The notes beneath the pieces were generated by a model, which saw only the letters and a list, made by a program, of their open reading frames with translations, made no database searches and was not told where the DNA came from. A stretch of DNA of 64,000 nt from Cristatella mucedo (Eukaryota > Bryozoa > Phylactolaemata > Cristatellidae): contig WPIO01000025.1 of NCBI GenBank assembly GCA_009760855.2, forward strand, positions 3,526,501-3,590,500, in the 5' to 3' direction. Of this stretch, positions 1-11,501 are shown piece after piece; position 1 is the first letter of the stretch, and every line of letters starts with the position of its first letter. Made by a program: the position numbers and the translations under genes.

Positions 1-1062
1 CTAACTCCTTTGGCCTCGCTGCCTGATGGATATTACATGAGTATTAATTATTATATTGATTATGTTAATATTACATGAATATTACGGTAGTAAATCTCGT
101 GACGAGTTGATGCACGGCACAAACTTTTTGTCATCTAAAGCACAGAAATTGAATGCGCTTTCTGTTCCATCAGTTTTAGATGGTTCATTTCATGTGCTCA
201 TATGCTGTTACGTATGCGGAAGTAGCTCTTTCAAAGGCCAAGTCAGCAAGGCCTCCGATGACTCAGAGTATCCATGTGGCCTACTTATGCCCGAGTGAGG
301 TTGAAGCTATCGTCGAAGAGCGAGAATCCTAGAATCGTAGCCCGTGAGTATGGTGCCTTCCAAGCTCAACTAATACCTCGTTATTATCGTAATATTGTAG
401 TATCGGAGCGCTGATTCGGTCGTGTCGCTTGATAACAATAACACAATTGACTATCGTCTCAAATTTCTATACGACTTTGCTTCGAAGCAGACGGTCACCG
501 AAGGTGCTTTCTTTAGCTAGCAGACAGCAAGTCCAGCGGTAGGGGTGGATACGGATGAATTCGAAAAATGAAGGTTCCAGACCGGAAAGATCGTGATCGA
601 GCTCGACCGCGGCGGCCATAGCGCCGAGTGCCTGCCCGGATTGAGTTTCGCGAAACGTTCGCGGGGCCTACTTGAGCGCCAGCCAGCGCTTCCGGCCGGC
701 CGGCCGGAAGCGCTGAGCTCAGCCGCCGAGGCCTCTTCCTCACGGGTCCTCCCTTGTGAATCTGCGACGCCGCCGTCACGCTTCCCTCTGACGTACGTAG
801 AGTGCCGCCGGCGAGAGCATTCGAAGAGACGTTAGATGTTGAAAAAGCGAACCACTTTTCAAATAGGCGCCGCTACCGTGGGTCTACGATTGCTAACAGC
901 TGGTACTTTTCCTTTATCGACGAAAGCTGCCTATTTCACTATCAGCTTACGTTGCTGGTTTAAACAAGGTTATCTTTTGCGTCGATGCCCCGACAGCTGC
1001 CTGGGGCCTGCAGAAAGAGGCAGGGGCTCATTCTGTTGGGCTCATTGATAACACAGCACAGC
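1..1062. other. intergenic, nothing recognised
   Basis: No gene is recognised. A GC-rich block at about 510-830 includes a GGCC-rich self-complementary run near 685-710. The short open frames there occur on both strands and show no domain. The remainder is mixed sequence without clear repeats. Confidence 0.5.
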
Positions 1063-1065
1063 CCC

Positions 1066-1202
1066 TTGTTTTGTGTGTGTGTGTGTGTGTGTGTGCGTGT
1101 GTGTGTGTGTGCGTGAGTGTGTGCGTGCGCCTGCGTGCGTGCGTGTGTGTGTGTGTGTGTGCGTGCGTGCGTGAGTGAGTGAGAGAGTCTGTGCGTGTGC
1201 AC
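1066..1202. repeat. GT/GC-interrupted TG microsatellite
   Basis: An alternating TG tract with GTGC and GAGT interruptions. The open frames reading Thr-His repeats on the minus strand are products of this repeat, not genes. Confidence 0.95.
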
Positions 1203-1204
1203 GT

Positions 1205-2635
1205 CCACGATGCTGTTCTAAAATACCTCGGCTTCCAAGAGTATCCTTGTAACTGAAAAAATCCAGGCAGGCTTTTTGCCAAGAATATTTTCAAACTAAT
1301 ACGAACTTGAAGTAATCGATTACCATTTAAAATTTTGGCAAGTTCAACCTCGCTAGAGAGTCCCGCGCCTATTTTCTAATATCATATGGACAGAACGGGT
1401 GTGCTCATTCTTTCGAAGGGTGCATGATTATTACCACACAAGCGCATTCACTCTGCTGCTGAGGTAGAACGAAAATTGTGATTAAAAAAGCGCGAATATT
1501 TGCTCATAAAACCCGTGCTCGCTTTTTTCAGAGTATTGCAAGAGCCTTAAGCAAAAAAAGTGCACCCGTCATCAATGTCTTTTTGCACTCGTTCATATAA
1601 ATAGCGGCATTGTTTAGGGCGCGATGATCTGTTGCAGCAGTTATTCCAAGTTTGCCGAACCTTCACTTGAACTGAACACGAAAGAGCTCTCTAACAGAAG
1701 CTTTTCTCTTCCGGTACTCAGTATGAATTATGGAAATTGAGGAGCCACTGATTATTGGGTAAGAGCTTTTTGATAGTCTTAAGGGAGGATGTTAATTGGC
1801 CACGAGGAACGATTTCCTTTTACAGCTGGTCTTCCTTTTCATGCACCGCCTACTTAGCTTACCTCAACGGTTCTCTGTAGATCTCTTCTTAATGATTGTC
1901 TAAATCCACCCGGTACAATCTCAAGGGATAGGTACAGTTTTACCTTTTATAGTCCACGAAAATCAGGCTGAGCATAGGAGATAGCGCACATAAATGAGGA
2001 CGCTGCAGTAGGGCAGTGCAAGGCGCATCTACTTAGGGAATTTCTCGCTTGCGAATATCGCCCTTAGCAAAAAGAAAAGACGTCGCTGCCCTCTCAAGAC
2101 TACCAGGCTGCGGCAGTCAATGCAATGCTACAATCCTTGCTACAAGTACCCATATTTCAGTCACAGTCCTATATCTTGCATGCGACGCTTCGCGTCCCAG
2201 TCACCTCACGTTGCTGTCTGAGATGCCGACGGGGGGAGGCGTCGTCGCTCGACCACGCCCCTGCTTTCGGTTTTGCTGAGAGAGCGGTCTTACTGATCGG
2301 GGAGAGTTTAGGAAATTCCCGTCCCAAGCGCGCACAAAATGTACACGCGAGCAAGCGCTACGACGCCTGCATGAGCTTGCAGGACCTGTAACCAGTATGG
2401 ACGCGGCGGATGCAGTCCGATCCGGCGCGAAACGATTTTCCGCTTTTCCATCTCTCCACAAGCCCCGCAGTCGCCTAAGCGTCGAGACTTGCGAGTTCAA
2501 TTGTAAGCGAACGGATTTCAAGGACTTGCCACGCGAGTCACAGACGAGAGCCCACACATTTCGCCGACGACGGGACTCGCTGATGGGCTTGGGCGCAAAT
2601 TTGTCGGTACTATTATTTTTGCACTGCCATTAAAA
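1205..2635. other. intergenic, nothing recognised
   Basis: AT-leaning sequence up to about 2040 and more GC-rich sequence to 2600. Overlapping short open frames at 2049-2633 on both strands have no recognisable domain or convincing splice context. Confidence 0.4.
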
Positions 2636-2818
2636 AAATGCTAGCTGATTTAGCAGCCTCTTTTTGTATAGCGACAGAAGAGCCTTTACGGCTATCACCA
2701 CCGCTTGCAGTGGCAATAAAGGATCGCCCACCGCAGGACTCAAACCCACGACCTTGGGGCCGAGGTCGTGAAAAACAACCGCTTTACCTAGTGAGCCATT
2801 ACGGCTCACCTTTTTGAA
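2636..2818 (-). mobile_element. SINE-1, tRNA-derived SINE
   Basis: On the minus strand this has a tRNA-like head with an A-box-like TGGCTCACTAGG and a B-box-like GGTTTGAGTCC at about 2738-2748. A body follows that is shared with copies at 6868, 14648, 32768 and 39250. The shared end on the plus strand is a GCTAGC-containing motif followed by CAGCCTC. The copy at 32768 has an exact GGTTCGATTCC B box, which supports a Pol III origin. Confidence 0.65.
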
Positions 2819-2819
2819 T

Positions 2820-4084
2820 AACTGCTCCGTAGCAATGGACCTCTTAATCGTAACACCATGGTGGTGGTGCCTCAATTTAACACTTGGTAACACGTGCCTC
2901 GTTGGAGTCAGATTCTGGTTTTGGTTTTGCAAACCCGATAAAAAATTATCGGTTCGAACATTATATCGTTAACTTAATGGGCTATTAGGAGGTCGCGTAG
3001 ATTTAGCGAGAAAGTTCCCCTTCACTGCTCTGTTATAGTAAGGGCGCGCTGTACTTAGACTCTCGCTCCGTTGGACGCATCTGCGGGGCGTCTTTTCGCC
3101 AGAGCGGTGACTTTGGTTATGCAGCTGCGTTTGAAGGCCGCAGATGGATTTACCGAAAACCTCAAGGTTAAGGATCTGCGTTTCAATTGGTCGTCGCAGT
3201 GCCCAGAATTGGCGCAGTAAGGGCGCAATGACGGACTCTCAAGCTTTGCGGAACAATTTACTGCAGTATGCACCCACGAAGAAATCTTCTATCAGCAATA
3301 CCCAAATTAAATGTAGGAACCAGGGAAAAATCGAGTACGGGATCGTCTGAAAGTTAGATGCAGTGACTTGTTCGGAAAAACTGCCCCTCTGATAAATGGA
3401 TTGCCAATTTATATCTACTAAGTGCTTGAAGTCGACTTGATGAAAGCCATACAAATAACTGACTGACTTACGTTACTTTGGAATTAATTTTCTTGAAATT
3501 TTACTTATTTCAACGGCAATCACAAATTGTCAGCCTGCTAGTCTGGCTGCCTGGGGTAGAGAACGCCGCAGCTAGTCGTCTAGTCTCAAATCCACCGCCT
3601 GCAGCCACGGTCTGGCAAATGACGACCCATCGACTGGAAGTCGCCATCCGCTTCCGGCTGGGGAGATCTTTGCTCTACTTTTGCTTCCGTTTTCTTCTTG
3701 TTTTATTAATGGTCGAAGCTTTAAGGGAGAATTCGAGCAAACTGGTCAACAATTTTCAGCTTTTTAATTTGCCTGTTAAAAGACATAACCAGTTATAAAT
3801 GCAATACCAAATTGTGGGGGTTGACAGATGACCGGAACATGGTAAATAAAATTATTTTGTAAGACGTTCTTAAACCGGAAGTAGTACGTCGAGCTCAACG
3901 GATGTTTTTTTGTTGAAAAACCCGACCTCCCGAACCGAGCGTACGTGGTGAACTTTGTAAATATAAGGTGCTGAGCCCCAAACGAACCCGCAGAACATAA
4001 CTTCAAACTACCAAAAATACGTTAAATTTTTAAAACTAATTTTTAGAATTGATTCTATCTGAGAAAGCTGAGAGTCGTCCGCAA
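2820..4084. other. intergenic, nothing recognised
   Basis: No domain-bearing frame or strong repeat was found. Short open frames at 3055-4006 on both strands look random and AT-rich. Confidence 0.4.
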
Positions 4085-4253
4085 AAAAAGGAACTCGCCG
4101 GGCAGCCTGCACGTCGACTTCCCAGCGAGAGCTGCCGCGGTTGGCGCGCGCTCTGGCCGCTCGCGCTCACCGCAGTGGAATCCTGAAGCCGGACAGCCGC
4201 AGACGCGGCACGACGGCGAAAAAGGCTGCTTCAGCGAGCACGCTGCCTCTTGA

Positions 4254-4286
<33 letters not shown>

Positions 4287-5070
4287 TCGCCTTTTCCCGC
4301 CGCCGGCGCGTACTTGCAGTCCGCAGCATGCGACGGTTCGACGTCCCGACGCTGCCGGTCCGCCAGTACTAGCGGTCCGGCGTCGATGGGCGCTACCCAG
4401 CCGTCGCCCGGGTCGCCGAGTCACCGCTCGGGATGGGAAACACCCGCCGCTCGCTGACCGCGCGCGACAGGCGCTGCCGCCGCCGACGACGGCGACTGGA
4501 GGGCGCTGTCGCGCCGCCGCGGGCAGCTCCACTTCCGCTGCGGCGGCGCTCCTCCTTTGATGGCTCCGCGGGGCAGCGGCGGCGGCGGCGGCTAGGTGGG
4601 AGGTGACGGTCTCATCGGATGTGACGGCTCGTTGCTTCGTCGTCGGCCGCGCGAGACTGCAGCCAATTCGAGACCGGTTTTGACCGGCGCGGCTGGACGC
4701 CAGAAAGTGAGCCACCTTTTCTTTAAGGTCAACAGCGGTGCTGTTGGTGTTTGCTCGAAAGCCGTCGTGCGGCGCGCAGCCGCGGCCGCTTATCGAGAGT
4801 TACGGTCGATCGGCAGCGATAGTGCGAGTCGCCGGGTGGTCACCATAATGGTGACGCCGGCGTAAAAAGTGTTGCTCCGTGGACGGCACGCAAACAGCGA
4901 CCGTCAGATCAACCCGCGAAGCCCGGAGAGGCCGCGGCGAGCGCGCGCACGCCGCGGCCTGGGACGAGCGGTCTGCATCAGCGCTTTCCTCGAGTCAAGC
5001 CGTCAGGCCGCTGGCGGCTCCGTTGGCTAATCGGACTACAGCGTTAGCCCGGGCTAACCTCCTTTTTGCG
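4085..5070. promoter_or_regulatory. CpG-rich block, possible promoter or island
   Basis: About 1 kb that is markedly richer in CpG and GC than its neighbours, with a CGG/GCG run at about 4254-4285. Open frames of 139 residues (plus, 4141-4560) and 182 residues (minus, 4167-4715) exist but are alanine/arginine-rich shadows of GC content with no domain. It could be a CpG-island promoter for a gene not visible here. No TATA box or initiator can be assigned. Confidence 0.3.
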
Positions 5071-5254
5071 GTTCATAGCCTTTGAGTAAGGCACTCGCAC
5101 TTCGTGACCCGTGGGTTGGATTTCTGCAGCTGGCCGTCCTTTATTGCACGCAGCGAAGGTTAAACATTGGATAGCAGATTTAACAGCCTCAATTGTGTCT
5201 CTACTAATTAAAGCGAAAAAGTCCGTCGCACAGCAAGATGGCGCAGCGTTGTCT

Positions 5255-6866
5255 TCCATGGGAGAAAAATGTAACGTAATATATCTCCGCCTGTAACTCC
5301 ACTAAGTCATAAATACTACGTGGGTGTTACGCAGCAGAGTTTTGTATAGTGCACTCACAGCCTAAGCGGCTTTCGGTACGCTTCGTCTCATGCAACAAAG
5401 AGAAAGTGGGAAGCATAGCAGAGTCAGGAGAGCAGTTGAGGTAGTGAGTAGCATGGGAGTAGCAGCTCAGGACCGCTAGAAAGTATGAGCCATAGTCGGC
5501 AGCAGGAGAGTAGCTGTCGTTGCGCAATAATTGTGGAGGCGAGTTCCACAATCTAGGACCCGCAGAGCTAAATTTGGTTTTGTTTATGCTTACCCCAGCC
5601 TGTGACAGTACCACGCCTAAATGTTATCTGCCAGTACTAGGCCGGGTGGCCCTCCCGACCACCGGCTAGCCAATCGGAGCCAGCTAGACGTAAGCAACAA
5701 CGCTAACGAATCAGAGCGAAGCGTTGCGGTACCGCAGACGACAGAAGCGGACGAATGTCTGCGGGAGGGCAGTGGCGCTTCCGCCGGCGGTGCGTAGTGG
5801 AATAAACTGGTGCTGTTGATCGTCGGCTGGTGTTTTGTGCAGTGCGCGACGGCAAACTACTCTAAAGCTTCTGTCGCCAACGGTCTTTAAGTGGAGGAAT
5901 GGAACAGCTAATTTTTGTCCACACATGACCTGAAGGCGCGAAGAGGCTGAAACTGGTGCAGCGATTCAGCTAGGTACAAAGGAGCCAAGCCGTCACGGGC
6001 CTTTTAGGTCAGCTTAAGAACTTTTCTCTGTATCCGTTGCTCAACCGGCAGCCATCCTAGCTCCTTTAGCAAAGGAGACACGTGCTCAAACCTCTGGGAC
6101 TTGAAGACTAGCCTTGCAGCCATATTCATAGTCAGCTGCAATGGCCTAGTTGCTTTCTTTGGTAGCCCAGCCAAACGGGAATTACAATAATCAAGCCGAG
6201 GCAGAACCAAGGAGCTAGTTAAATTTTTGCAAGCCACTATGGAAGACGGCTCCTAACCTTGGATAGGGATCGGACGTGATGGCTAGCTGTAGAAGCAGTC
6301 TTCTGAATGAAGCTTTTAAAAGTGAGGCAGCTGTCGAAAACGACGCCTAAATTTCGAGCACGTGGTGATGATCGCACAACAGCATCACCTATTAGAAGAG
6401 CAAAGCCTTTTAATCCAGCCACACGCTTACGGTGTCCCATAAGCAGCAGTTCGGTTTTATCGTCATTTAGTTTCAAGAAGTTTTCGACATCCAGGATCCA
6501 ATGTCGGCAAGGCAAGCATCCAGTTTCTTAGTTGCTGCAGCAGATTCCGAAGGTTTGAATGACAAATACAGCTGAGTATCGTCAGCATAAAAGTGATATC
6601 CTATTCCATGGGCCTTAATCACTTTTCCCAGTGGTTGAGTATAAATGGAGAACAGCAAGGGACCGGTTACAGACTCACGAGGGACTCTACAGGTGACCTG
6701 TCTCGTGTGTGAGACCTGACCCCAACACGACACGGATTGAACGCGATCAGACAAGCACGATTTGAACCACGCCAGTGCCTCATCTGCCAGACTGATCGTT
6801 GCTCTCAATCGTTCAAGTAGAACCTCGTGATCAGCTACTATGACGCAGCGAAGCGAGTCCTCAGGC
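5255..6866 (-). mobile_element. LINE-B, 5'-truncated non-LTR retrotransposon, frameshifted RT
   Basis: Three overlapping minus frames give the C-terminal half of a CR1/L2-like reverse transcriptase. 6808-6473 carries the catalytic-site motif YADDTQLYL; 6515-6237 carries NFLKLNDDKTELL and the NLGVVFD block; 6237-6004 carries the thumb-like LPRLDYCNS and WLPVEQRI blocks. Family members normally have one uninterrupted ORF2, so the breaks near 6510 and 6237 mark this copy as dead. The 5' part is missing and a SINE-1 copy abuts it at 6868. The 3' end (5255-5640) is the R3 sequence also seen at 29.0, 48.5 and 60.7 kb. Confidence 0.85.
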
Positions 6867-6867
6867 A

Positions 6868-7012
6868 GGGAGCTGCTCGTAGAAGCAGAAGAGCTTTAGC
6901 ACCTATCACCGCCGCTTGCAGTAGACAAGAGAGGATTGCCTGCTACATGACTCGAACCCGCGACCCGGGTCGTGAAGAGCGTGCACCTAATCTCCTTGGC
7001 TACGACCCAGGG
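6868..7012 (-). mobile_element. SINE-1 copy
   Basis: Same body as the SINE at 2636. On the plus strand it shows the complement of the B box (GACTCGAACCC, about 6949-6959) and the shared CACCGCCGCTTGCAG block. It directly abuts the truncated 5' end of LINE-B. Confidence 0.6.
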
Positions 7013-7019
7013 ACAAGCG

Positions 7020-7750
7020 GAAGTGACAGCCGCTAAGGATTCGGCGTAGCCATACAAAGGAGACGGCTTAATCGGCGGACCGTTACTTTTATTTTAAATC
7101 AGCTGCAAACGATCTGGGCCGGTGCGCGTAGTCGTAATCGTCGTACTTGCCATCTTGTCTTTTAGGCGAGATCCCTTTTCTTATTTTGCTTCAACTTAAT
7201 CCGACACTTCGGGGGCTTTCGCTTCGAGCCTTCCTCTGCACCCGATTCTCTTCGCTGGTTCGCTGTCGCAGCAACTGCTACGCGTGCATCGCACAGCGAG
7301 CAGGATTTCCGCTCCGAGCCTAGGCGATAGCGATTTATGAGTCGCCGCCGCCGTCGGCTGAAAGGGGATGGCGCGAATGATCGATCGATGCCGAAAGATA
7401 ATGCTTCTGCCCCGCCAAGTGTGTCGCCGTTAGTTGGTAGGTAGACCCGGCCTGACCGCTATCGCCACATCGACCTCGCGCTTTTCGGATGCAATTCGAT
7501 TGGACGTTTACGGCAGTCAGTCTTGCGGCGCGTGCATCCGGCTATCCGCATTATCGGCTTGCCGGCGTGCCGCCACCTGTAGGGCGCCAGCAGATAGCCC
7601 CACGGCACGCCTACATCCGTGACGCGCCCACATCCGCGACACGCCTACATCGCCCTACCTCGAGCGCTCAGCACTGCGAGGACGCCTGCCCCGGAGACCG
7701 CTCGCCGGCGGCTGCAGCGACGACCAAAACTAGACCGCGCTACTAATCTA
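7020..7750. other. GC-rich intergenic, no gene recognised
   Basis: The sequence becomes CpG-rich toward 7300-7740. Short arginine/alanine-rich open frames at 7434-7807 show no domain. Confidence 0.35.
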
Positions 7751-7751
7751 C

Positions 7752-7892
7752 TCAATTCTGGCTTGGTCCAGTGGTTAAGGTGCTCGCCCCGATCAAGGTC
7801 TGGCTGAGGTCATGGGCTCGAGCCCCAAGGCATATGTGAAGCGCCTGAATAGAGATTAAGTTCTCTTGGGGCACTATATAAATTAATTAATC
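7752..7892 (+). mobile_element. SINE-2, tRNA head with LINE-like tail
   Basis: A tRNA-like head (TTGGTCCAGTGGTTAAGGTG, then GGGCTCGAGCCCC as a degenerate B box) is joined to a tail GAATAGAGATTAAGTTCTCT followed by a GCACTATATAAAT-like end. The same tail motif ends LINE copies in this window, so the SINE probably borrows LINE machinery. An inverted copy lies at 8040-8178. Confidence 0.65.
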
Positions 7893-8039
7893 ATTTATTT
7901 AAAATTCATTGAATGAAGGTTGAATAGAATAGACTAGAATAGCCTTGAAAAGAGCAGAATAGGATAACATCGAGTAGAATAGATGACAGAGCGTGTCTCT
8001 GTAGTCCTGACTGCCGAAAGGTCCTATAACGCTTTAAAT

Positions 8040-8178
8040 AAATAAATAGTTCATTTATATAGCGCCCCAAGAGAACTTAGTCTATTCAGGCGCTTCACAT
8101 ATGCCTCGGGGCTCGAGCCCACGACCTCAGCCAGACCTTGGTCGGGGCGAGCACCTTAACCGCTGGACCAAACCAGCT
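8040..8178 (-). mobile_element. SINE-2 copy, inverted relative to 7752
   Basis: Near-complete reverse complement of the element at 7752-7892, including the AGAGAACTTAGTCTATTCAG tail and the GGACCAAACCA head. The spacer of about 150 bp consists of AGAAT/AGAATAG-rich sequence. A transcript across both copies could fold back on itself. Confidence 0.65.
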
Positions 8179-8179
8179 C

Positions 8180-8821
8180 GGCGCTTGAACTCTGAGGCGG
8201 TATATACAAAACACCTAGATGGAGATTCACGTTCTCTTAGAGCGCGCTAAACTCATTAATCTCATCTTCTTCAAGTCTCGGCACTATCGCAGGTCATGCA
8301 ATACGACGGCCGCTCGGACCAACGGAATCGGTGAGTCGATAGGAAGCTATAGCGGAGCTACGAAAAGGAATGAAAGATAGAGATCTCGCTCGCCCGATAC
8401 CCATGCTTTAGACCGGGCGATCTTTCACCGCCGCGTGCGCCGAGTGCAAAATGAAGCAAAGGTGAGTGACTAAAAAAAAAGGTTACGCTGAGTGCTGTAT
8501 TTTTACTCGACTGCTCCACCGCGAGCACAAAGAACTTGCCGTTTGAGGAGTCTTCTCGAGGCTGTAAATCACCGGACGTCCAGCTTGCTTGACTCGTTCA
8601 CCTGGCGATCGTCTTTCTTGCTGACCGTTCACCAGAGGGCGTACCTGCTGGTCTTCTGAAATCGCTGTGCATGGACATGTGTGCGCGTCGTTGCAGGCCT
8701 GCCTGACAGGGCGAAGCCGCAGTCCGCGAACAGCGAGCTAGGCTCGCAGCGAGCAAAAGCTCACTCGCTCAAGCGCGGGCTGCCCGCTTTGGTAGAAATA
8801 GCAAGAAATTTAATTGCACCG
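8180..8821. other. intergenic, nothing recognised
   Basis: No protein domain or repeat recognised, apart from a short A-run near 8473. Confidence 0.4.
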
Positions 8822-9012
8822 CGCGAGACATGTTTAGTTGGATGCGTTAAACCATGGATGCGTTAAACCATGGATGCGCGAGTCATGTTTAGTTGGATGC
8901 GTTAAACCATGGATGCGTTAAACCATGGATGCGTGAGTCATGTTTAGTTGGATGCGTTAAACCATGGATGCGTTAAACCATGGATGCGCGAGTCATGTTT
9001 AGTTGGATGCGT
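8822..9012. repeat. 55-bp minisatellite with nested 16-bp repeat
   Basis: Three full 55-bp units plus a partial fourth. The phase marker GTCATGTTTAGTTGG or its variant recurs at about 8826, 8881, 8936 and 8991. Each unit contains two copies of the 16-mer TTAAACCATGGATGCG. Units differ by only one or two bases, which suggests recent expansion. Confidence 0.9.
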
Positions 9013-9785
9013 TTCAGCCCATCCCAACTAAAGACCAAGCTTCGCGCGCATAGCCGGAAGTGAAGCGAAGTGAAGGTATGCTAACCGACCTCTCCCCCCC
9101 ACGCGAAGGATCCACCTGCAAGAGGCCTTGCTGGGTCTGCGGTGAGGCGACCCGAATCGCTTGGCGACAGCGTGCGCCCGCGCGTTAAACCTACACCACC
9201 AACTGGCATAAACTAGTATGGGGAGTCGCTTGCAGCAGCTCCTGCGCGTACCCCTTAACGTCGGCGCAGCTGTCTTCGCTTGTAAATGAACGATGGTCAA
9301 GCGACCGCTTTGCTCTCATCGACGCCGGGTGCTCCGAGTTCAATCATTGCGTTGGCACTTGCATCGTCGAGCAAATTGCAATCCATTGGTGGAAGCATTT
9401 CGACGGCGAACGGTGTACGGTTGAGTGGCCCAGGCAGGGGCACCGTAACCGCGAAGCTCCGCGGTGCGGGCGTCGAGGTCAACGGAATTAGGCGGCATGT
9501 GGGGGATCTCATGCCTGCCAGTATAGGATGAAAGATGTGCGTCGATAAATAAACACTCGTAGCTAGCGCCAATTCAAGGCAAGGATAAGATTTCCCGTCG
9601 CCGTGATAAAATTTTCCGTTCATATGTTCCGGCGCACTTTGAGTACGCACCTGTGTATGGTTCAGCGCAGGCTACTCGCCAGAGGTCTTACTAACCGGTA
9701 GCAGCGAGTGTCTTCACGTTTGCTTTAGTATGCTGGGCTATGCGTCGTATTTGTTTGCGACTGCTTGCTTGGTACCGTGCATGAA
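9013..9785. other. intergenic, unassigned open frames
   Basis: Overlapping frames at 9286-9531 (plus, 81 residues) and 9650-9297 (minus, 117 residues) have no recognised domain and no splice context. Neither is called as a gene. Confidence 0.3.
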
Positions 9786-9850
9786 TGAATAGAGATTAAG
9801 TTCTCTTAAAGCGCTATGAAAACGACCAATTATTATTCTTATTATTATAA
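9786..9850 (+). mobile_element. SINE-2/LINE tail fragment
   Basis: GAATAGAGATTAAGTTCTCT followed by a GCGCTATG-like end and an ATTATTATT run, matching the SINE-2 tail at 7830-7880. Only the 3' end is present. Confidence 0.55.
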
Positions 9851-11122
9851 TGATGAAAATCCGCCGAGAATGCGCATCGGCCACAGCCCGACAAAGGACG
9901 AAGACTCGAGAATCCAGCAGCGCCGGCGATCGCTTCTCCGATGCTGTTACGGACTGGGGGCTCTGATGGTGTTAGTTTTGGGGGTGGGGATGTTTTCTCG
10001 GTCGTCAGCGAGACTGGCGATAGTGCGATCTGTGGTCGCGTCAGAAATACACGTGGCGCTACCAGTCAAAGAGGAGTCTGATCCTGTCCGCAGGAGGGCG
10101 GCTCTGGAAATGGTGCGTATACATCTGTGGGCGCCGCCCGTGGAGACATGGGGGAGAGAGATGGAGGGCACGACCTAAAGAGGCTGCGTTTGATGGCGCC
10201 CGTGCAGTACTGACTGCACGGCTGCCAACCTTGATTTACGTGCGGCTTATCGTACCGAGTTGAATCGAGCTTTTACCTTGCTCTTGCAGAAGTGCTTAAT
10301 AAATATTTAGCTGAAGCGTCTGGCAGAATAAAAAAAAAGGGGCCAAGCGCTCCACAGGTACAACGTTGGGCTAAAAAGAAACGTTATTATCCCCACCAAC
10401 AGTTGAACAAACGACTTGAAATCACTCACGATCAAAAGAAGAAAAGGTGATATTAACTCTTCAGTCTCGAACGGCGCCATCCAAAGAAGTGCCCTCGCAC
10501 GCTGAAGGTGACTGGCGTGCAGAGGCAGTGTGTCTGGCCCAGCTGAGGCTCTGAGCAAAGTATTCTCTGATACGCGGCCAGGGAAGAGGTGACTAGAACG
10601 CGATACCGTTTTAGAAAGGTATAACGAGTTCGCCGCTGTCAACACATGACGCCGGAAATTCCTCAGGAAATATTATTAATCGCTATGAATACCGTAGTGG
10701 AATATTATTGCTCCAGGCTTTCTTTTGCAAGCCGCCGAAAGGCGATAACTCGATTTCGCGAGACGCTAAATCTTTGATCCCGAACGTATAGCTACAAAAT
10801 GTAAGCTGGTTAAAATCAATTTTTGACACAAAGTTCGAGAGAGTGTAAGAGTTCATGGGCGTTTTTTCAAGCCGTTTTAATCGTAATTATGGAGGTAGCG
10901 AGTGGTTATCTCTCTAGGACACCCAATGTACTAACTAACGTTCAAAGTCCATTTTATGTGATGACAGCACTGCTCCGGCTCCCGTAGTAACCTTTCACGT
11001 TCTCCTTTCATTTCTAAAGATGAGCATCAAGGGTATGGACTTTGAAGGATATTAGGCATCTCTTTCCGGCGCATCTCTTCATGAGAGTCCGAACCGGTTG
11101 TTCATAGTTTTCAGCCTAGCGA
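9851..11122. other. intergenic; one open frame with a hydrophobic stretch
   Basis: The plus frame 9816-10178 encodes 120 residues with a possible membrane segment (about residues 47-61). It begins inside a SINE tail, has no recognised homology, and is not called as a gene. The rest of this stretch shows nothing recognisable. Confidence 0.3.
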
Positions 11123-11125
11123 TTG

Positions 11126-11413
11126 CACTTAAAGCGGCAAACCACTGCAGTAAAACTGTTTCCGAACCACGTGTCTCCGGGCCACGCACCAATGCTTCAG
11201 CTTCTTGATGAATTGATAAAACTCATCTACGATCTGCTTTGTATGTGGTCCGACGAAGATACCAGCTTTGACCTGTGCCTTCGGCAGCTGTGGAAAAACC
11301 CGTTGGTGGTACTCGGTAGCTGCTGGCACGTAGCCTGGAGGAACGACACGCCGTTGCTTGATGAGGCCTAGCCTGATGTGCAGCGGTCGCATTAGCACAG
11401 TCCGTTGTAGCAT
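11126..11413 (-). pseudogene. fragment of an uncharacterised animal gene family (IFVGP-type)
   Basis: The minus frame reads LMRPLHIRLGLIKQ, then FPQLPKAQVKAGIFVGPHT. Multicopy uncharacterised proteins in invertebrate genomes carry the same order: a PPLHIKLGL block, a FPRLSEAKIKEGIFVGPQI block, and later a histidine/RRYQG block. Here only the first two blocks are present, the residues between them fit poorly, and no continuation follows, so this is a relic. The later block from the same type of protein is at 61963-62151. Molecular function is unknown; the multicopy distribution suggests transposon linkage. Family recognition is from memory. Confidence 0.5.
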
Positions 11414-11501
11414 CAGCTGTTATTCCGACCGGATAGAGAACTTGGTCCGCTATGGTCGGTCCCTAAGGTCAATTTTTGTTTACGTTGGTGATGTGCGCAA
11501 T

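Noticed and set aside
2636-2818. True tRNA gene
   Set aside because: The head has A- and B-box-like motifs but is too long, has no normal cloverleaf, and recurs with an unrelated body at several loci, so it is a SINE.
4141-4715. 139- and 182-residue frames in the CpG-rich block
   Set aside because: Overlapping on opposite strands with low-complexity Ala/Arg composition and no domain.
8822-9012. CRISPR array
   Set aside because: Repeats are directly tandem without unique spacers, and the genome is eukaryotic.
9816-10178. 120-residue plus frame with a hydrophobic segment
   Set aside because: Begins in a SINE tail, has no homology I can recognise and no supporting splice or promoter signal.
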